Origin: Paraclostridium ghonii
Lineage (GTDB): Bacteria; Bacillota; Clostridia; Peptostreptococcales; Peptostreptococcaceae
Length of the DNA: 64,000 bases
Reading direction: 5' to 3' (one strand)
NCBI RefSeq assembly: GCF_030815085.1
Contig: NZ_JAUSWG010000002.1
Each line of letters starts with the position of its first letter. The stretch's first letter is position 1. A program made the position numbers and the translations under genes. The notes beneath the pieces were generated by a model. That model made no database searches. It was not told the origin of the DNA and saw nothing but the letters and a program-made list of their open reading frames with translations. This document shows, one piece after another, positions 24,102 to 32,799 of this stretch.

Positions 24102-24349
24102 TATTTCTACCCCACTTTATTATTTTTCTATATATATAATATCATAAGGTATTTTTTAATTTAACCAACTTATTAAAACCTCCTTTACTATCTTTATTAC
24201 ACTTATATATTAACTTTAATTTTTTAAGATAATCTGTATATAAATCTAAAGATTTTCTAAAGTTTTTCCTAAAACCCTTTAAAAATACTCCAATTAATTT
24301 ATTTCAAATATAATAATGGATTATTTTAATGTATTAGTAGTTTAGATAA

Positions 24350-24381
24350 ATGTAAAAAGCTAGTCATATTGACTAGCTTCT
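24350..24381 (-). terminator. terminator overlapping the DUF2325 stop codon
   Basis: Stem GCTAGTC/GACTAGC followed by TTTTTAC on the minus strand. The gene's TAG stop at 24373-24375 lies inside the stem. Confidence 0.75.
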
Positions 24382-24696
24382 ACAATTTAATTTACAGTTA
24401 CTACAGTCACCTATACATTTATCAATGTCTTTTATACAGTCACAAAATGCTTCTTTGCTGCTGTTTTTTACTTTTATGATAGGTATTCTTTTCTTTTTAG
24501 CATCCCTTATAGCAACTTCTGCCATACTATGAGATATTGTAGACATCAACAATACTATAGCATCAGGGTTTCCGATTCTTTTTTTTAATCCAGATGGCAT
24601 TTTTGTATATATTTTTGTCCTGTACCCTTTTTCTCGTAAAAGATCTTTATAATCTTTTTCCATACATTCATGTCCACCTAAAACTAATACACTCAT
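24373..24696 (-). CDS. DUF2325 family protein with Cys-rich C-terminus
   Basis: A 107-residue protein. MSVLVLGGHECMEKDYKDLLREKGY, then IVLLMSTISHSMAEVAIRDAKKKRIPII, matches the DUF2325 Rossmann-like domain. The last 25 residues carry six cysteines (CDCIKDIDKCIGDCSNCKLNC), suggesting a metal or iron-sulfur site, or a redox switch. In other genomes such proteins lie near metal or stress genes, but their biochemical role is not established. The gene stands alone; the ATG follows GAAGGTG. Confidence 0.8.
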   Translation of the reverse strand: MSVLVLGGHECMEKDYKDLLREKGYRTKIYTKMPSGLKKRIGNPDAIVLLMSTISHSMAEVAIRDAKKKRIPIIKVKNSSKEAFCDCIKDIDKCIGDCSNCKLNCRS

Positions 24697-24906
24697 GAAT
24701 TCACCTTCTTTTTTTAATATTAATTTTCATTTGATTTTAATTTTCACATATTTAAATAGTAGCATTCATGATAATGATTTTCAATAACTTTAGGTATTTT
24801 TTCAAAAATAAATAACATTTATGTAAATACTAATTTATATTTTAGTTGATATATATATTCATGCTATAATATTATTATAATTATATAATTTAGAAAGGAA
24901 ATTTTT

Positions 24907-25260
24907 ATGTATACGACAGATACAAAGGCTAAGTTAGATTTTGCTTTAAAAAATAGAGAAAATAAAATTACTATAACTGACAAAAGAATTGTAAAAGGTT
25001 TGAAAGTTCTTCATAAAGTAAATATAAAAGATAGCGATAGAAATAGATGTAAGTATAGTCTTAGAAGCAAAAGTGCTGATTCAGCTTTTATGGGCTCTAT
25101 AGGTTTTGCACCTATGTTGGCTGGAATAGCTAATATTTCATTTTTTGAAGGTATGGGAGTAATCTCAAGTGTTGGTCTTCATCAAGCTTTAGTTATATTA
25201 GCTGACTATAATGTTGAATTTAAAAATGATACAATTATCCTAACTAATCTATTGTATTAG
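24907..25260 (+). CDS. unrecognised 117-residue protein
   Basis: I do not recognise this protein. The first 60 residues are charged (KLDFALKNRENKITITDKRIVKGLK). A Gly/Ala-rich moderately hydrophobic stretch follows (FMGSIGFAPMLAGIANISFFEGMGVISSVGL) and could form one membrane hairpin or a glycine-zipper. The C-terminus is a short beta-like segment (VEFKNDTIILTNLLY). The start ATG is preceded by AGAAAGGAAATTTTT, and the unit ends in the hairpin at 25313-25360, so it is likely a real single-gene unit. Confidence 0.65.
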   Translation: MYTTDTKAKLDFALKNRENKITITDKRIVKGLKVLHKVNIKDSDRNRCKYSLRSKSADSAFMGSIGFAPMLAGIANISFFEGMGVISSVGLHQALVILADYNVEFKNDTIILTNLLY

Positions 25261-25312
25261 TTAAAATTTTACCCAAATAAAGTAATTGTATTTTTAGAAA
25301 ACAAAATCTCCA

Positions 25313-25360
25313 TAAGAACTATAATTTGGAAAAATCTCCAAAATTACAGTTCTTATATTT
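25313..25360. terminator. bidirectional terminator between the 117-residue gene and metH
   Basis: Arms AAGAACT.TAATTT.GGA (25314-25330) and their complement (25336-25353) with small mismatches, flanked by T-rich sequence on both sides. Confidence 0.65.
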
Positions 25361-25424
25361 TATCTATATAATATCATAGAGGTAGATTTGTATTTACTTC
25401 ATAAATCCTATGTGGATATTTTTT

Positions 25425-27809
25425 TTAATTATTAAAAACTTTTCTTGCTATCTCAATAGCTGATTTTACATCTTTAGAATAATAATCAGCTCCTATGATT
25501 TGTGAATATTCCTCAGTAAGAACTGCTCCACCTACCATAATTTTAGTATCTATGCCATTATCTCTTATAGCTTTTATAGTCTCTTCCATACTTTTAACTG
25601 TTGTAGTCATAAGTGCACTAAGCCCAATAAGATTTATATTGTGCTCTTTAGCTTTACTTACAATAGCTTCAATAGAAACATCTTTCCCTAAGTCAATAAT
25701 TTCATATCCGTAATTTTCAAGCATTACTTTTACTATATTTTTACCTATATCATGAATATCCCCTTTTACTGTTGCTAAAATTATTTTCCCTTTAGAAATA
25801 TTTTTTTTATTTTCTGATTCTAATTTTTCTTTTATCACCTGAACAGATGCTTTTACTGCTTCAGCTGATTGTATCATCTGTGGCAAAAATACTTCTTTGT
25901 TTTCATACTTTTTCCCAACCAAATCTAATGCTGGTATAAGTATTTTATCTATTATATGATTTTCATTTTCTACCTCTAGCAATAGAACAGTTGCTTCTCT
26001 AGACTCATTTTTTAATCCTCTTTGTACTATTTCATATAAAGATAATTGCGAAATATCCTTAGTTTTTATTTCTTCATTGTTTGTATTGAAGTAGTTACTA
26101 ACATAATTAATACACCCCTTATCTATATTGCTTATTACCCTAAATGAATTTATAGTTTCCATCATAACTGGTTCATTTGGGTTTATTATAGCTAAATCTA
26201 GACCATTGTTTAATGCTAATGCTAGAAATGTATGATTTAATGCTACTCTGTTGGGAAGACCAAAAGATATATTAGATACGCCTAAAACTGTTTTTATCCC
26301 TAGGTTTTCTTTAATCACCCTAATAGCTTTCAAAGTTTCCTGAGCTTTTTCTTGTTCGGCTGATACTGTCAGAGATAAACAATCTATAAATATATCTTCT
26401 TTTCTGATTCCATATTCAACAGCTCTATTAACTATTTTTTCAGCTATTTTAACTCTTTCTTCTGCTTTATCTGGTATTCCATTTTCATCCAATGTAAGAC
26501 CTACTACGCACGTACCATATTTTTTTGCTATAGGTAAAATACTTTGTAGTGATTCTTCTTTTCCATTTACAGAATTGATTATTGTCTTTCCATTGCAGTA
26601 TCTCACTCCAGCTTCAAGAACATCTATGTTGGAAGAATCTATTTGTATTGGAACATCTACGACTGATTGAATCTCTTTTATAACCTTTATCATAAGGTTT
26701 TTTTCATCTATATATGGCAATCCTATGTTTAGATTTAAAATCTCTGCTCCACCTTCTATTTGTTCTAATGCCAGATTTACAATATAATCTATATTTTCAT
26801 TCGTTAAAGCTTTTTTTAAATTATTCTTTCCTGTTGGGTTTATTCGCTCTCCTACTACTACTGGCTTATCAATTTTTAAGTATTTAGATGGAGAACAAAC
26901 TATACAACCATCATATTTATCTACTTTTATTTTTTCTAAATCCTTTAAGTTATCACATATTTCCTTTATAAAGGATGGTTTAGTCCCACAACATCCACCG
27001 ATTATAGAAGCTCCCTCATCTACGAATTTTTTTACTCCTTCAAAAAACTTTTCTTCATCTAAGTCGTATATAGCTTTGTTATCTACTATTTTAGGTAATC
27101 CTGCATTTGCTTGAACTATAATAGGTATATGAGCTACCTTACTTATCTTTTTTACTATTGGTAGAAGTTGATTTGGCCCTAACGAACAGTTTACCCCTAT
27201 TGCGTCTACACCTAATCCTTGTATTGTTGCTACCATACTTTCTGGCATACATCCTGTAAAGCTTCTTCCACTTTCATCAAAGGTCATTGTGCAAAATACC
27301 GGTAAATTAGAATTTTCTTTGGCAGCTAAAACTGCCACCTTTGCTTCATACAAATCCATAATAGTTTCTATAATTATTAAATCTGCACCAGATTTTTCCC
27401 CTTGTATTACTTGTCTTTTGAAAATTTCATACGCTCTATCAAAACTTAGAGTTCCTATAGGCTCTAACATTTCCCCTATTGGTCCTATATCTAATGCTAC
27501 ATACCTTGGCTTTAAGTTATCTACTAAATTTATGGCCTCTTTAGCTTTAGATACTGCATTATCCACTATTTCTTCAACTTTATACCCTAATTTATCTAGT
27601 TTTAATTCGTTTGCTCCGAAAGTATTTGTAGTAACTACATTAGCACCTGCCTCTAAATATGCTTTATGTATTTCTATAAGTTTATCTGGATTTTTATATC
27701 CAAATACTTCTGCATTTTCCCCTATTTTCATTCCATTGTCTTGAAGCATTGTTCCTATAGCTCCATCAAATATTAATATATTATCTTTTATATAATCTCT
27801 AATCTCCAC
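25425..27809 (-). CDS. metH: cobalamin-dependent methionine synthase, lacking the activation domain
   Basis: A 794-residue protein with three modules. The homocysteine-binding barrel (1-290) has zinc-binding Cys motifs GVNCSLGP and IGGCCGTKP. The pterin/methyl-THF-binding barrel (about 310-570) has VVGERINPTGKNNL and NVNG-like segments. The cobalamin-binding domain (about 600-794) has KGDIHDIGKNIV, whose His is the lower cobalt ligand. E. coli MetH carries a fourth, activation domain; here that function is in the overlapping upstream gene. It transfers a methyl group from methyl-THF to homocysteine. The start is GTG, overlapping the previous gene by 11 bases. It is the last gene of the Met T-box operon. 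Confidence 0.95.
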   Translation of the reverse strand: MEIRDYIKDNILIFDGAIGTMLQDNGMKIGENAEVFGYKNPDKLIEIHKAYLEAGANVVTTNTFGANELKLDKLGYKVEEIVDNAVSKAKEAINLVDNLKPRYVALDIGPIGEMLEPIGTLSFDRAYEIFKRQVIQGEKSGADLIIIETIMDLYEAKVAVLAAKENSNLPVFCTMTFDESGRSFTGCMPESMVATIQGLGVDAIGVNCSLGPNQLLPIVKKISKVAHIPIIVQANAGLPKIVDNKAIYDLDEEKFFEGVKKFVDEGASIIGGCCGTKPSFIKEICDNLKDLEKIKVDKYDGCIVCSPSKYLKIDKPVVVGERINPTGKNNLKKALTNENIDYIVNLALEQIEGGAEILNLNIGLPYIDEKNLMIKVIKEIQSVVDVPIQIDSSNIDVLEAGVRYCNGKTIINSVNGKEESLQSILPIAKKYGTCVVGLTLDENGIPDKAEERVKIAEKIVNRAVEYGIRKEDIFIDCLSLTVSAEQEKAQETLKAIRVIKENLGIKTVLGVSNISFGLPNRVALNHTFLALALNNGLDLAIINPNEPVMMETINSFRVISNIDKGCINYVSNYFNTNNEEIKTKDISQLSLYEIVQRGLKNESREATVLLLEVENENHIIDKILIPALDLVGKKYENKEVFLPQMIQSAEAVKASVQVIKEKLESENKKNISKGKIILATVKGDIHDIGKNIVKVMLENYGYEIIDLGKDVSIEAIVSKAKEHNINLIGLSALMTTTVKSMEETIKAIRDNGIDTKIMVGGAVLTEEYSQIIGADYYSKDVKSAIEIARKVFNN

Positions 27810-28497
27810 AGTTAACCGCCTCTTTTCTATATTTGCAAGTATTATAGTTGTTACACTTTAAGCATGATTTATTGGAACTATATTTCATTTTATCAGATAT
27901 CCCAGCTATCCAAATCACAGATTTTCTCGGAATCATAATATGATTTTTTGTTATAGTAAGCCCTATTTTATTTTGAGCTTCTAATATGTTAATAAAATCT
28001 TCATTAACATTTATCGGCAAATCTCCATATCCAGGGCTATATCTATTTGTTATATGTTTTCTACATTTCTTAAATTCTTCTCTATATGAATTTTCTATAA
28101 TATCACACACTGATTCTATCGCTGTTGTTGCACATGAATCTAATATTATCATCTTAGTTAAGTCTAAATATCCACTCTTTTTTATTTCTCTATCTATATC
28201 TACACCTAAGGTTGTAGCCGTTATTATACACTGGTCACATCCTTCTAACACATCGTATAAATCTTTACTTTTTATTTTTATATTGCTACCTCTTAAACAC
28301 ACTATATATTCTTTAGCTTCATTAATTCTCTTTTCTATGGAATAGGTTTTTGAAATATACAAAGGTTTTATTATGTTTTTTGTAGAGCTTATACATTTAT
28401 GTACAAGCTCTTTGAGACTATTATCTATCTGTTGCCCATTATATTCTAAATACCTTAAAACTTCATAATAGTCTATATTTATATTTTTAAGATGCAT
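27799..28497 (-). CDS. methionine synthase reactivation (activation-domain) protein
   Basis: A 232-residue protein from the ATG at 28497; the GGAG six bases upstream overlaps the luxS stop. The segment SRYSPGYGDLPI is the AdoMet-binding motif (R-x-S-x-GY) of the MetH activation domain. ATTLGVDIDREIKKSGY and the IESVCD helix also fit. The C-terminus has a CKYRKEAVNC-type cysteine cluster (CLKCNNYNTC). It should bind AdoMet and remethylate oxidised cobalamin on MetH. It lies between luxS and metH, overlapping metH, which supports a physical partnership. Confidence 0.88.
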   Translation of the reverse strand: MHLKNINIDYYEVLRYLEYNGQQIDNSLKELVHKCISSTKNIIKPLYISKTYSIEKRINEAKEYIVCLRGSNIKIKSKDLYDVLEGCDQCIITATTLGVDIDREIKKSGYLDLTKMIILDSCATTAIESVCDIIENSYREEFKKCRKHITNRYSPGYGDLPINVNEDFINILEAQNKIGLTITKNHIMIPRKSVIWIAGISDKMKYSSNKSCLKCNNYNTCKYRKEAVNCGD

Positions 28498-28498
28498 A

Positions 28499-28954
28499 TT
28501 ATTCTCCATAAATATTAAGAGAAAATCCCTTCTTTAAAGCTTCTTTTGTATATTCTTTTGCACCAAATAGCGATAAGTCTTTATAGTTTCCACACTCTAT
28601 AGGTGTAGCTGCTGGTATTTCAGTAGCATTCAACACCATATCAAAAGCTTTTTCTAATCCACCTTTTATATATTCCGCTTCTACATCACCCCATACTATT
28701 AAATAAAATCCTGTTCTACATCCCATAGGAGATAAATCTATTATATTATCTAGTGTGTCCCTTAGATATGTTGCAAGTAAATGCTCTAATCCATGCATTG
28801 CAGCTGTTCCAAATGCATCCTTATTAGGTTGTAAAAATCGCAAATCAAACTTACTCACTCTATCTCCCATTTTGCCATCTAATACGCAACACTTTCTTAT
28901 ATACGGAGCTTTTACCTTTGTATGATTCAACTTAAAACTCTCTACTTTTTCCAT
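28499..28954 (-). CDS. luxS: S-ribosylhomocysteine lyase (autoinducer-2 synthase)
   Basis: A 151-residue protein of standard LuxS size. The metal ligands lie in MHGLEHLLATYLR (His-x-x-x-His) and GNYKDLSL-type C-terminus (CGNY in IECGNY). The catalytic Cys is in MGCRTGFYL. It cleaves S-ribosylhomocysteine to homocysteine and the AI-2 precursor. Placing it before metH means the homocysteine is handed on to methionine synthesis, so recycling of the methyl cycle is its main logic here. Start ATG follows AGGAGAG. Confidence 0.95.
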   Translation of the reverse strand: MEKVESFKLNHTKVKAPYIRKCCVLDGKMGDRVSKFDLRFLQPNKDAFGTAAMHGLEHLLATYLRDTLDNIIDLSPMGCRTGFYLIVWGDVEAEYIKGGLEKAFDMVLNATEIPAATPIECGNYKDLSLFGAKEYTKEALKKGFSLNIYGE

Positions 28955-29075
28955 TTTTATCTCTCCTATTCATTCCCTATTTTCTGATAATTAAGAAATT
29001 TTCACTTCCATATCTCTTCTAACTTTAAATACTACCTGTCTTATTTCTTTATTTTTAATATAAAATTTCTCTAAA

Positions 29076-30389
29076 TTATATATTTTCTTTTAAATTAGTC
29101 TTTCTTATTGTTACCTGAGAAAAAGTAATTGCTCCTATCCCACAAATAAACATTAACCCTGGATAGTAAAGATATCTTATTATTTCAATAGGAGATATTC
29201 CAGCTATACCTGCTGCTGTTAATAATTGAGCTCCATACGGTATTACCCCTTGCCAACAAGATGAAAATATATCTAATATGCTAGCTGTTTTTCTTGGATC
29301 TATATCATATTTTTGTGCAATATCTTTTGCTAAAGGTCCTGCTGTAACTATTGATATAGTATTATTGGCTGTGCATAAATCTATAACACTTACTAAAGCT
29401 GCTATTCCAAACTCTGCACCCTTTTTGCTTTTTATTTTGCTAGTTATAAAGTATAGTATATAGTCAATTCCTCCATTGAATTTAATTAATTCAACAACTC
29501 CTCCAACTACTATAACTAATAAGCTTAGTTCATACATTCCACTTAAGCCTTCTGCTATTGCACCTATAAGCCCTAATATATCAAATGAGTTGGAAAATAT
29601 TCCTACAGCTCCTGCAAATAATATTCCACTTCCAAGTAAAATAAATACATTTACCCCAACTAAAGCCCCAGCTAAAACTAATATATATGGTAAAACTTTT
29701 ATAATATCATACTCATAAGATTGAGTTGCTACACTTCCATATCCAAGTGTTACTACCGTTAAAATTATAGTTGTTATAACAGCTGCTGGTAGTACTATTA
29801 AAAAATTCGTTTTAAATTTATCTTTTAATTCGCATCCCTGAGTCCTTGCTGCAGCTATTGTTGTATCTGATATCATCGATAGATTATCTCCAAACATAGC
29901 TCCTCCAACAACAGCCCCAATTACTAATTGCACTGGAATACCAGTTTTTTGAGCTACACCAAGTGCAATTGGTGATAGTGCAGCTATAGTTCCAACTGAT
30001 GTTCCCATAGATATTGATATAAAGCACCCTATAACAAATAATCCTGCTACTAAAAGGTTAGATGGCAATATTGATAAACTTAAATTTACTGTTGAATCAA
30101 CACCTCCCATAGCTTTTGCTACACTTGAAAAAGCGCCTGCTAATAAAAATATAATAACCATCAATATAATATTTGTATCTCCTGCTCCTTTGCAAAATAC
30201 ATTCATTTTAGTTTCTAAGCTCTCTTTTTTATTAAATAATAAAGCTACTCCTCCTGCTATTAAGAAAGCTACTAATGCTGGCATCTTATAAAAATCTCCC
30301 GTTATAATACCACTTCCTACAAATAATATTAAAAATACTCCTAGCGGCAATAAAGCTAATGGATTGCCTTTTTTTACTTCTTGTTTCAT
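29076..30389 (-). CDS. NhaC-family transporter, likely a methionine uptake carrier
   Basis: A 437-residue membrane protein with about 11-12 helices. The motifs SMGTSVGTIAALSPIALGVA, GGAMFGDNLSMISDTTIAAARTQGC and TANNTISIVTAGPLAKDIAQKY belong to the NhaC Na+/H+ antiporter superfamily. Members under T-box control are commonly amino acid carriers. Here the leader's specifier codon reads ATG and the following genes are luxS, a MetH activator and metH, so methionine is the likely substrate. The ATG follows GGGAG. No terminator is visible in the 121 bases before luxS, so the four genes appear co-transcribed. Confidence 0.88.
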   Translation of the reverse strand: MKQEVKKGNPLALLPLGVFLILFVGSGIITGDFYKMPALVAFLIAGGVALLFNKKESLETKMNVFCKGAGDTNIILMVIIFLLAGAFSSVAKAMGGVDSTVNLSLSILPSNLLVAGLFVIGCFISISMGTSVGTIAALSPIALGVAQKTGIPVQLVIGAVVGGAMFGDNLSMISDTTIAAARTQGCELKDKFKTNFLIVLPAAVITTIILTVVTLGYGSVATQSYEYDIIKVLPYILVLAGALVGVNVFILLGSGILFAGAVGIFSNSFDILGLIGAIAEGLSGMYELSLLVIVVGGVVELIKFNGGIDYILYFITSKIKSKKGAEFGIAALVSVIDLCTANNTISIVTAGPLAKDIAQKYDIDPRKTASILDIFSSCWQGVIPYGAQLLTAAGIAGISPIEIIRYLYYPGLMFICGIGAITFSQVTIRKTNLKENI

Positions 30390-30445
30390 TTTTTGATCTC
30401 CCTTCAGTTTGTATTTTTGTAGATAACCTCAATTTTGGGAATAAA

Positions 30446-30722
30446 AAAACTCCCGATCCTAAGAATTTAATCTTAGGAACGAGAGTTGACTTCGTGTTAC
30501 CATCCTAATTCATTTGTATTTCGCAATACAAACCTCATCAAGTACGCCAAAATTTTGGTTATACTCTATCACTGTAACGGGTGAACCCGTTGTAGCCTAA
30601 ATCATAAAGATCTCGGTACACAGCTCCAAGGCCATTTTCACTTTAATATCCTTTGCTTTCTCTCACCAACAAAAGCTCTCTGTAAAAGTCTTCTTAAAGT
30701 TACTTTCCTTTTCGTCGCCTTT
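30446..30722 (-). promoter_or_regulatory. T-box riboswitch, methionine specifier, ahead of the nhaC-luxS-metH operon
   Basis: Read on the minus strand, the leader has the AG bulge (CAGAGAG), the GGTGAGAG distal-loop motif, and the specifier region GTGAAAATGGCCTTGGAGCTG-like with ATG at 30633-30635. It then has the T-box GATGGTAACACGAAG (about 30491-30506) and a terminator with stem GTTCCTAAGA/TCTTAGGAtC plus seven T. Aligned with the tyrS leader at the shared GAGCTG string, the specifier falls on ATG. Uncharged tRNA(Met) should favour the antiterminator and switch the operon on. Confidence 0.9.
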
Positions 30723-30787
30723 AATTTTATTTATGTTTTATATGATATACGCTTTATTATTCTTTGTCAACTATTTTTTGTAATTTT

Positions 30788-31501
30788 CTAAAAATTCATT
30801 CTCAATCCATTTTCTTTTAACCATTTAATTCGATTCTTATAATCTGGTAAAATTCTTTCTATAGCTAAATAAAAATCCTTAGAATGATTTCTATGTTCCA
30901 TATGACACATTTCATGTACAACTATATAGTCAATTATTTCTATAGGTGCCATAGCGCACCTTAAGTTAAATAAAATTTCATTTTTATATGTACAACTAGC
31001 CCATCTAGTTTTTTGATCTTTTATCTTTATTTCAGTTACATTATCATTAAAATATGATTTATAATAATCAATTCTTTCCTTTGCAAACCTTAATGTTTCA
31101 TCCCCATACCATGATTTTAAAACATTCTTAATTAAATCTTTATTATTAGCAGTTACTCTAACTATTAAAAATTTACCTTCTACATTGACTTTATATCCTA
31201 CTAAACTTATATCTTCTATAATTTTTAACTTATATTCTTTGCCCAAATATAAAAATATATCTCCATCTTCATAATGTTTTTGTTGCATTTTAACATTTTT
31301 TTCTTCCAATTCATCTAATTTTTTTATTATCCATTCAGACTTTTCATTTACTTTACTTATTATAAAACTTTTATCCAATCCATTAGGTGCCAATATATTA
31401 ATTGTACCATCTGGCTTAATTTCTAAACTCATAGTTTTTCTTTTTCTATATATTATGTTAAAGCTTATTTGTCTATTTTTATGCATAAATGTTATTTTCA
31501 T
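30788..31501 (-). CDS. YgjP/SprT-like zinc metallopeptidase (M48-related)
   Basis: A 237-residue protein. VVHEMCHMEHRNHSKDFY contains the HExxH zinc motif with the downstream His typical of the YgjP (DUF45) family. Upstream, RRKTMSLEIKPDGTINILAPNG and KDQKTRWASCTYKNEILFNLRCAMAP are family segments, the latter carrying the W-x-S-C motif. It is cytosolic, with no signal. Its substrates are unknown. It is a single gene between the methionine T-box and the sod gene; the ATG follows GGCAGGAGATATTTT. Confidence 0.88.
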   Translation of the reverse strand: MKITFMHKNRQISFNIIYRKRKTMSLEIKPDGTINILAPNGLDKSFIISKVNEKSEWIIKKLDELEEKNVKMQQKHYEDGDIFLYLGKEYKLKIIEDISLVGYKVNVEGKFLIVRVTANNKDLIKNVLKSWYGDETLRFAKERIDYYKSYFNDNVTEIKIKDQKTRWASCTYKNEILFNLRCAMAPIEIIDYIVVHEMCHMEHRNHSKDFYLAIERILPDYKNRIKWLKENGLRMNF

Positions 31502-31785
31502 AAAATATCTCCTGCCAACTATAAAACTTTCTATAGTTTTGTTACTATTTTTAAATATAATACCATAAAAAAATTCATTTGTTTTATAATATCATTATAT
31601 AAATATTAAAAAAGTTAAAAGCTATCAAATAGATTAACTTTATCTTATATTTAATGTGAAAACAGTTCTTTTTTTAAGTTTTAGATATAGGTATAATAGA
31701 CTTAAAAATAAATTCTTATTAAATTGTTTATATCTTTAATTTAAAGGGAATATATATATTATATTAATAAAAAGGGGTGTTTTAA

Positions 31786-32391
31786 ATGTATGATAAAATA
31801 AAATTACCATATGAATTAAATGAATTAGAACCATATATAGATGCTAAAACTGTAGAAATACACTATGGGAAACATCTTCAAACTTATGTAAATAATTTAA
31901 ATAAACTTTTAGAAGGTTATGATCAACTTACAGAAGGAAAAACTTTAGAAGAATTGCTAAAAAATGTATCTGAATTGCCAGATGAAATTAGACAGGGTGT
32001 TATAAATCAAGGTGGTGGAGTTTATAATCATAACTTATACTTCTCTATTTTGTCTCCAAATCCATGCACAATGCCAAAAGGAAATTTACTTGAAAAAATA
32101 AATCAAACTTTTGAAAGTGTAGAAAATCTAAAAGACGAGTTAAACAAAAAAGCTGTAGGTCAATTTGGATCAGGCTACGCATCTTTAGTTATGGATAAAA
32201 ACAAAGACTTATTTATAAAATCAACATCAAACCAAGATACTACTCTTCAAGATGGTTTGATTCCTATACTTACAATTGATGTTTGGGAACATGCTTATTA
32301 TTTAAAATATCAAAATCTTAGAGCTGAATATATAAAAAATATATGGAAAGTAATAGATTGGAACAAAGTTTACGAACTATACAATATGTAA
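31786..32391 (+). CDS. iron/manganese superoxide dismutase
   Basis: A 201-residue Fe/Mn SOD. Metal ligands visible are H26 (VEIHYGKH), H82 (VYNHNLYF), and the Asp and His of the C-terminal IDVWEHAYYLKY. The core AVGQFGSGYASLVMDK matches the active-site Gln/Gly region, with Tyr in place of the usual Trp. It disproportionates superoxide, protecting an anaerobe during air exposure. It pairs logically with the rubrerythrin at 61829. There is no signal peptide, so it is cytosolic. The ATG follows AAAAGGGG. Metal choice (Fe or Mn) cannot be decided by eye. Confidence 0.94.
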   Translation: MYDKIKLPYELNELEPYIDAKTVEIHYGKHLQTYVNNLNKLLEGYDQLTEGKTLEELLKNVSELPDEIRQGVINQGGGVYNHNLYFSILSPNPCTMPKGNLLEKINQTFESVENLKDELNKKAVGQFGSGYASLVMDKNKDLFIKSTSNQDTTLQDGLIPILTIDVWEHAYYLKYQNLRAEYIKNIWKVIDWNKVYELYNM

Positions 32392-32398
32392 TATACAA

Positions 32399-32457
32399 AG
32401 AGGATATCTTAAAATTTATTGTTATTAATAACATGTTTTAAGATATCCTCTCTTTTT
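32399..32457. terminator. bidirectional terminator between sod and the pqqD-like gene
   Basis: Perfect 16-bp arms AGAGGATATCTTAAAA/TTTTAAGATATCCTCT (32399-32451) with a 21-base loop and a T-run. Confidence 0.75.
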
Positions 32458-32460
32458 AAT

Positions 32461-32799
32461 TTATTTTTCAATATATTGACAGTTAACATTAATGTGATTT
32501 AAAAATAAAAGTAATCTTTCATATATAGGGTGTATTTCTTCTCCATATTTTAATTCTAGATTTTCTCCTATCTCTTTGACACTCTTTTTACCATCAATTT
32601 GTAAAAATATATAACTTCCATATTTATCTAATTTCATTTTTTTATACATAGGAATTTTAAATTTTAATTTTCTAAAGAAATTTTGAATTTTATGATTTTG
32701 TTTTTCAAGTATAGTAACTACACCGTCTTCACTTACTTCATATTCAACATTCTCACTTTTTTTAAAAACTAAATTTAAAACATCTTCATTATTTTCCAT
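32461..32799 (-). CDS. PqqD-like small protein coupled to the OPT transporter
   Basis: A 112-residue protein. The C-terminal part (GSYIFLQIDGKKSVKEIGENLELKYGEEIHPIYERLLLFLNHI) has the PqqD pattern: a short beta strand, the D/G-x-K-S-V-x-E-I turn, and two helices. PqqD-type domains bind and present peptides to partner enzymes. Here there is no radical SAM partner; instead the gene's ATG overlaps the stop codon of an OPT oligopeptide transporter by one base. A peptide-handing role beside a peptide carrier is a reasonable guess but unproven. Confidence 0.75.
   Translation of the reverse strand: MENNEDVLNLVFKKSENVEYEVSEDGVVTILEKQNHKIQNFFRKLKFKIPMYKKMKLDKYGSYIFLQIDGKKSVKEIGENLELKYGEEIHPIYERLLLFLNHINVNCQYIEK

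Noticed and set aside
30633..30635. Asparagine (AAT) reading of the T-box specifier
   Set aside because: Counting from GAA would give AAT, but alignment with the tyrS leader at GAGCTG gives ATG, and all genes downstream concern methionine.
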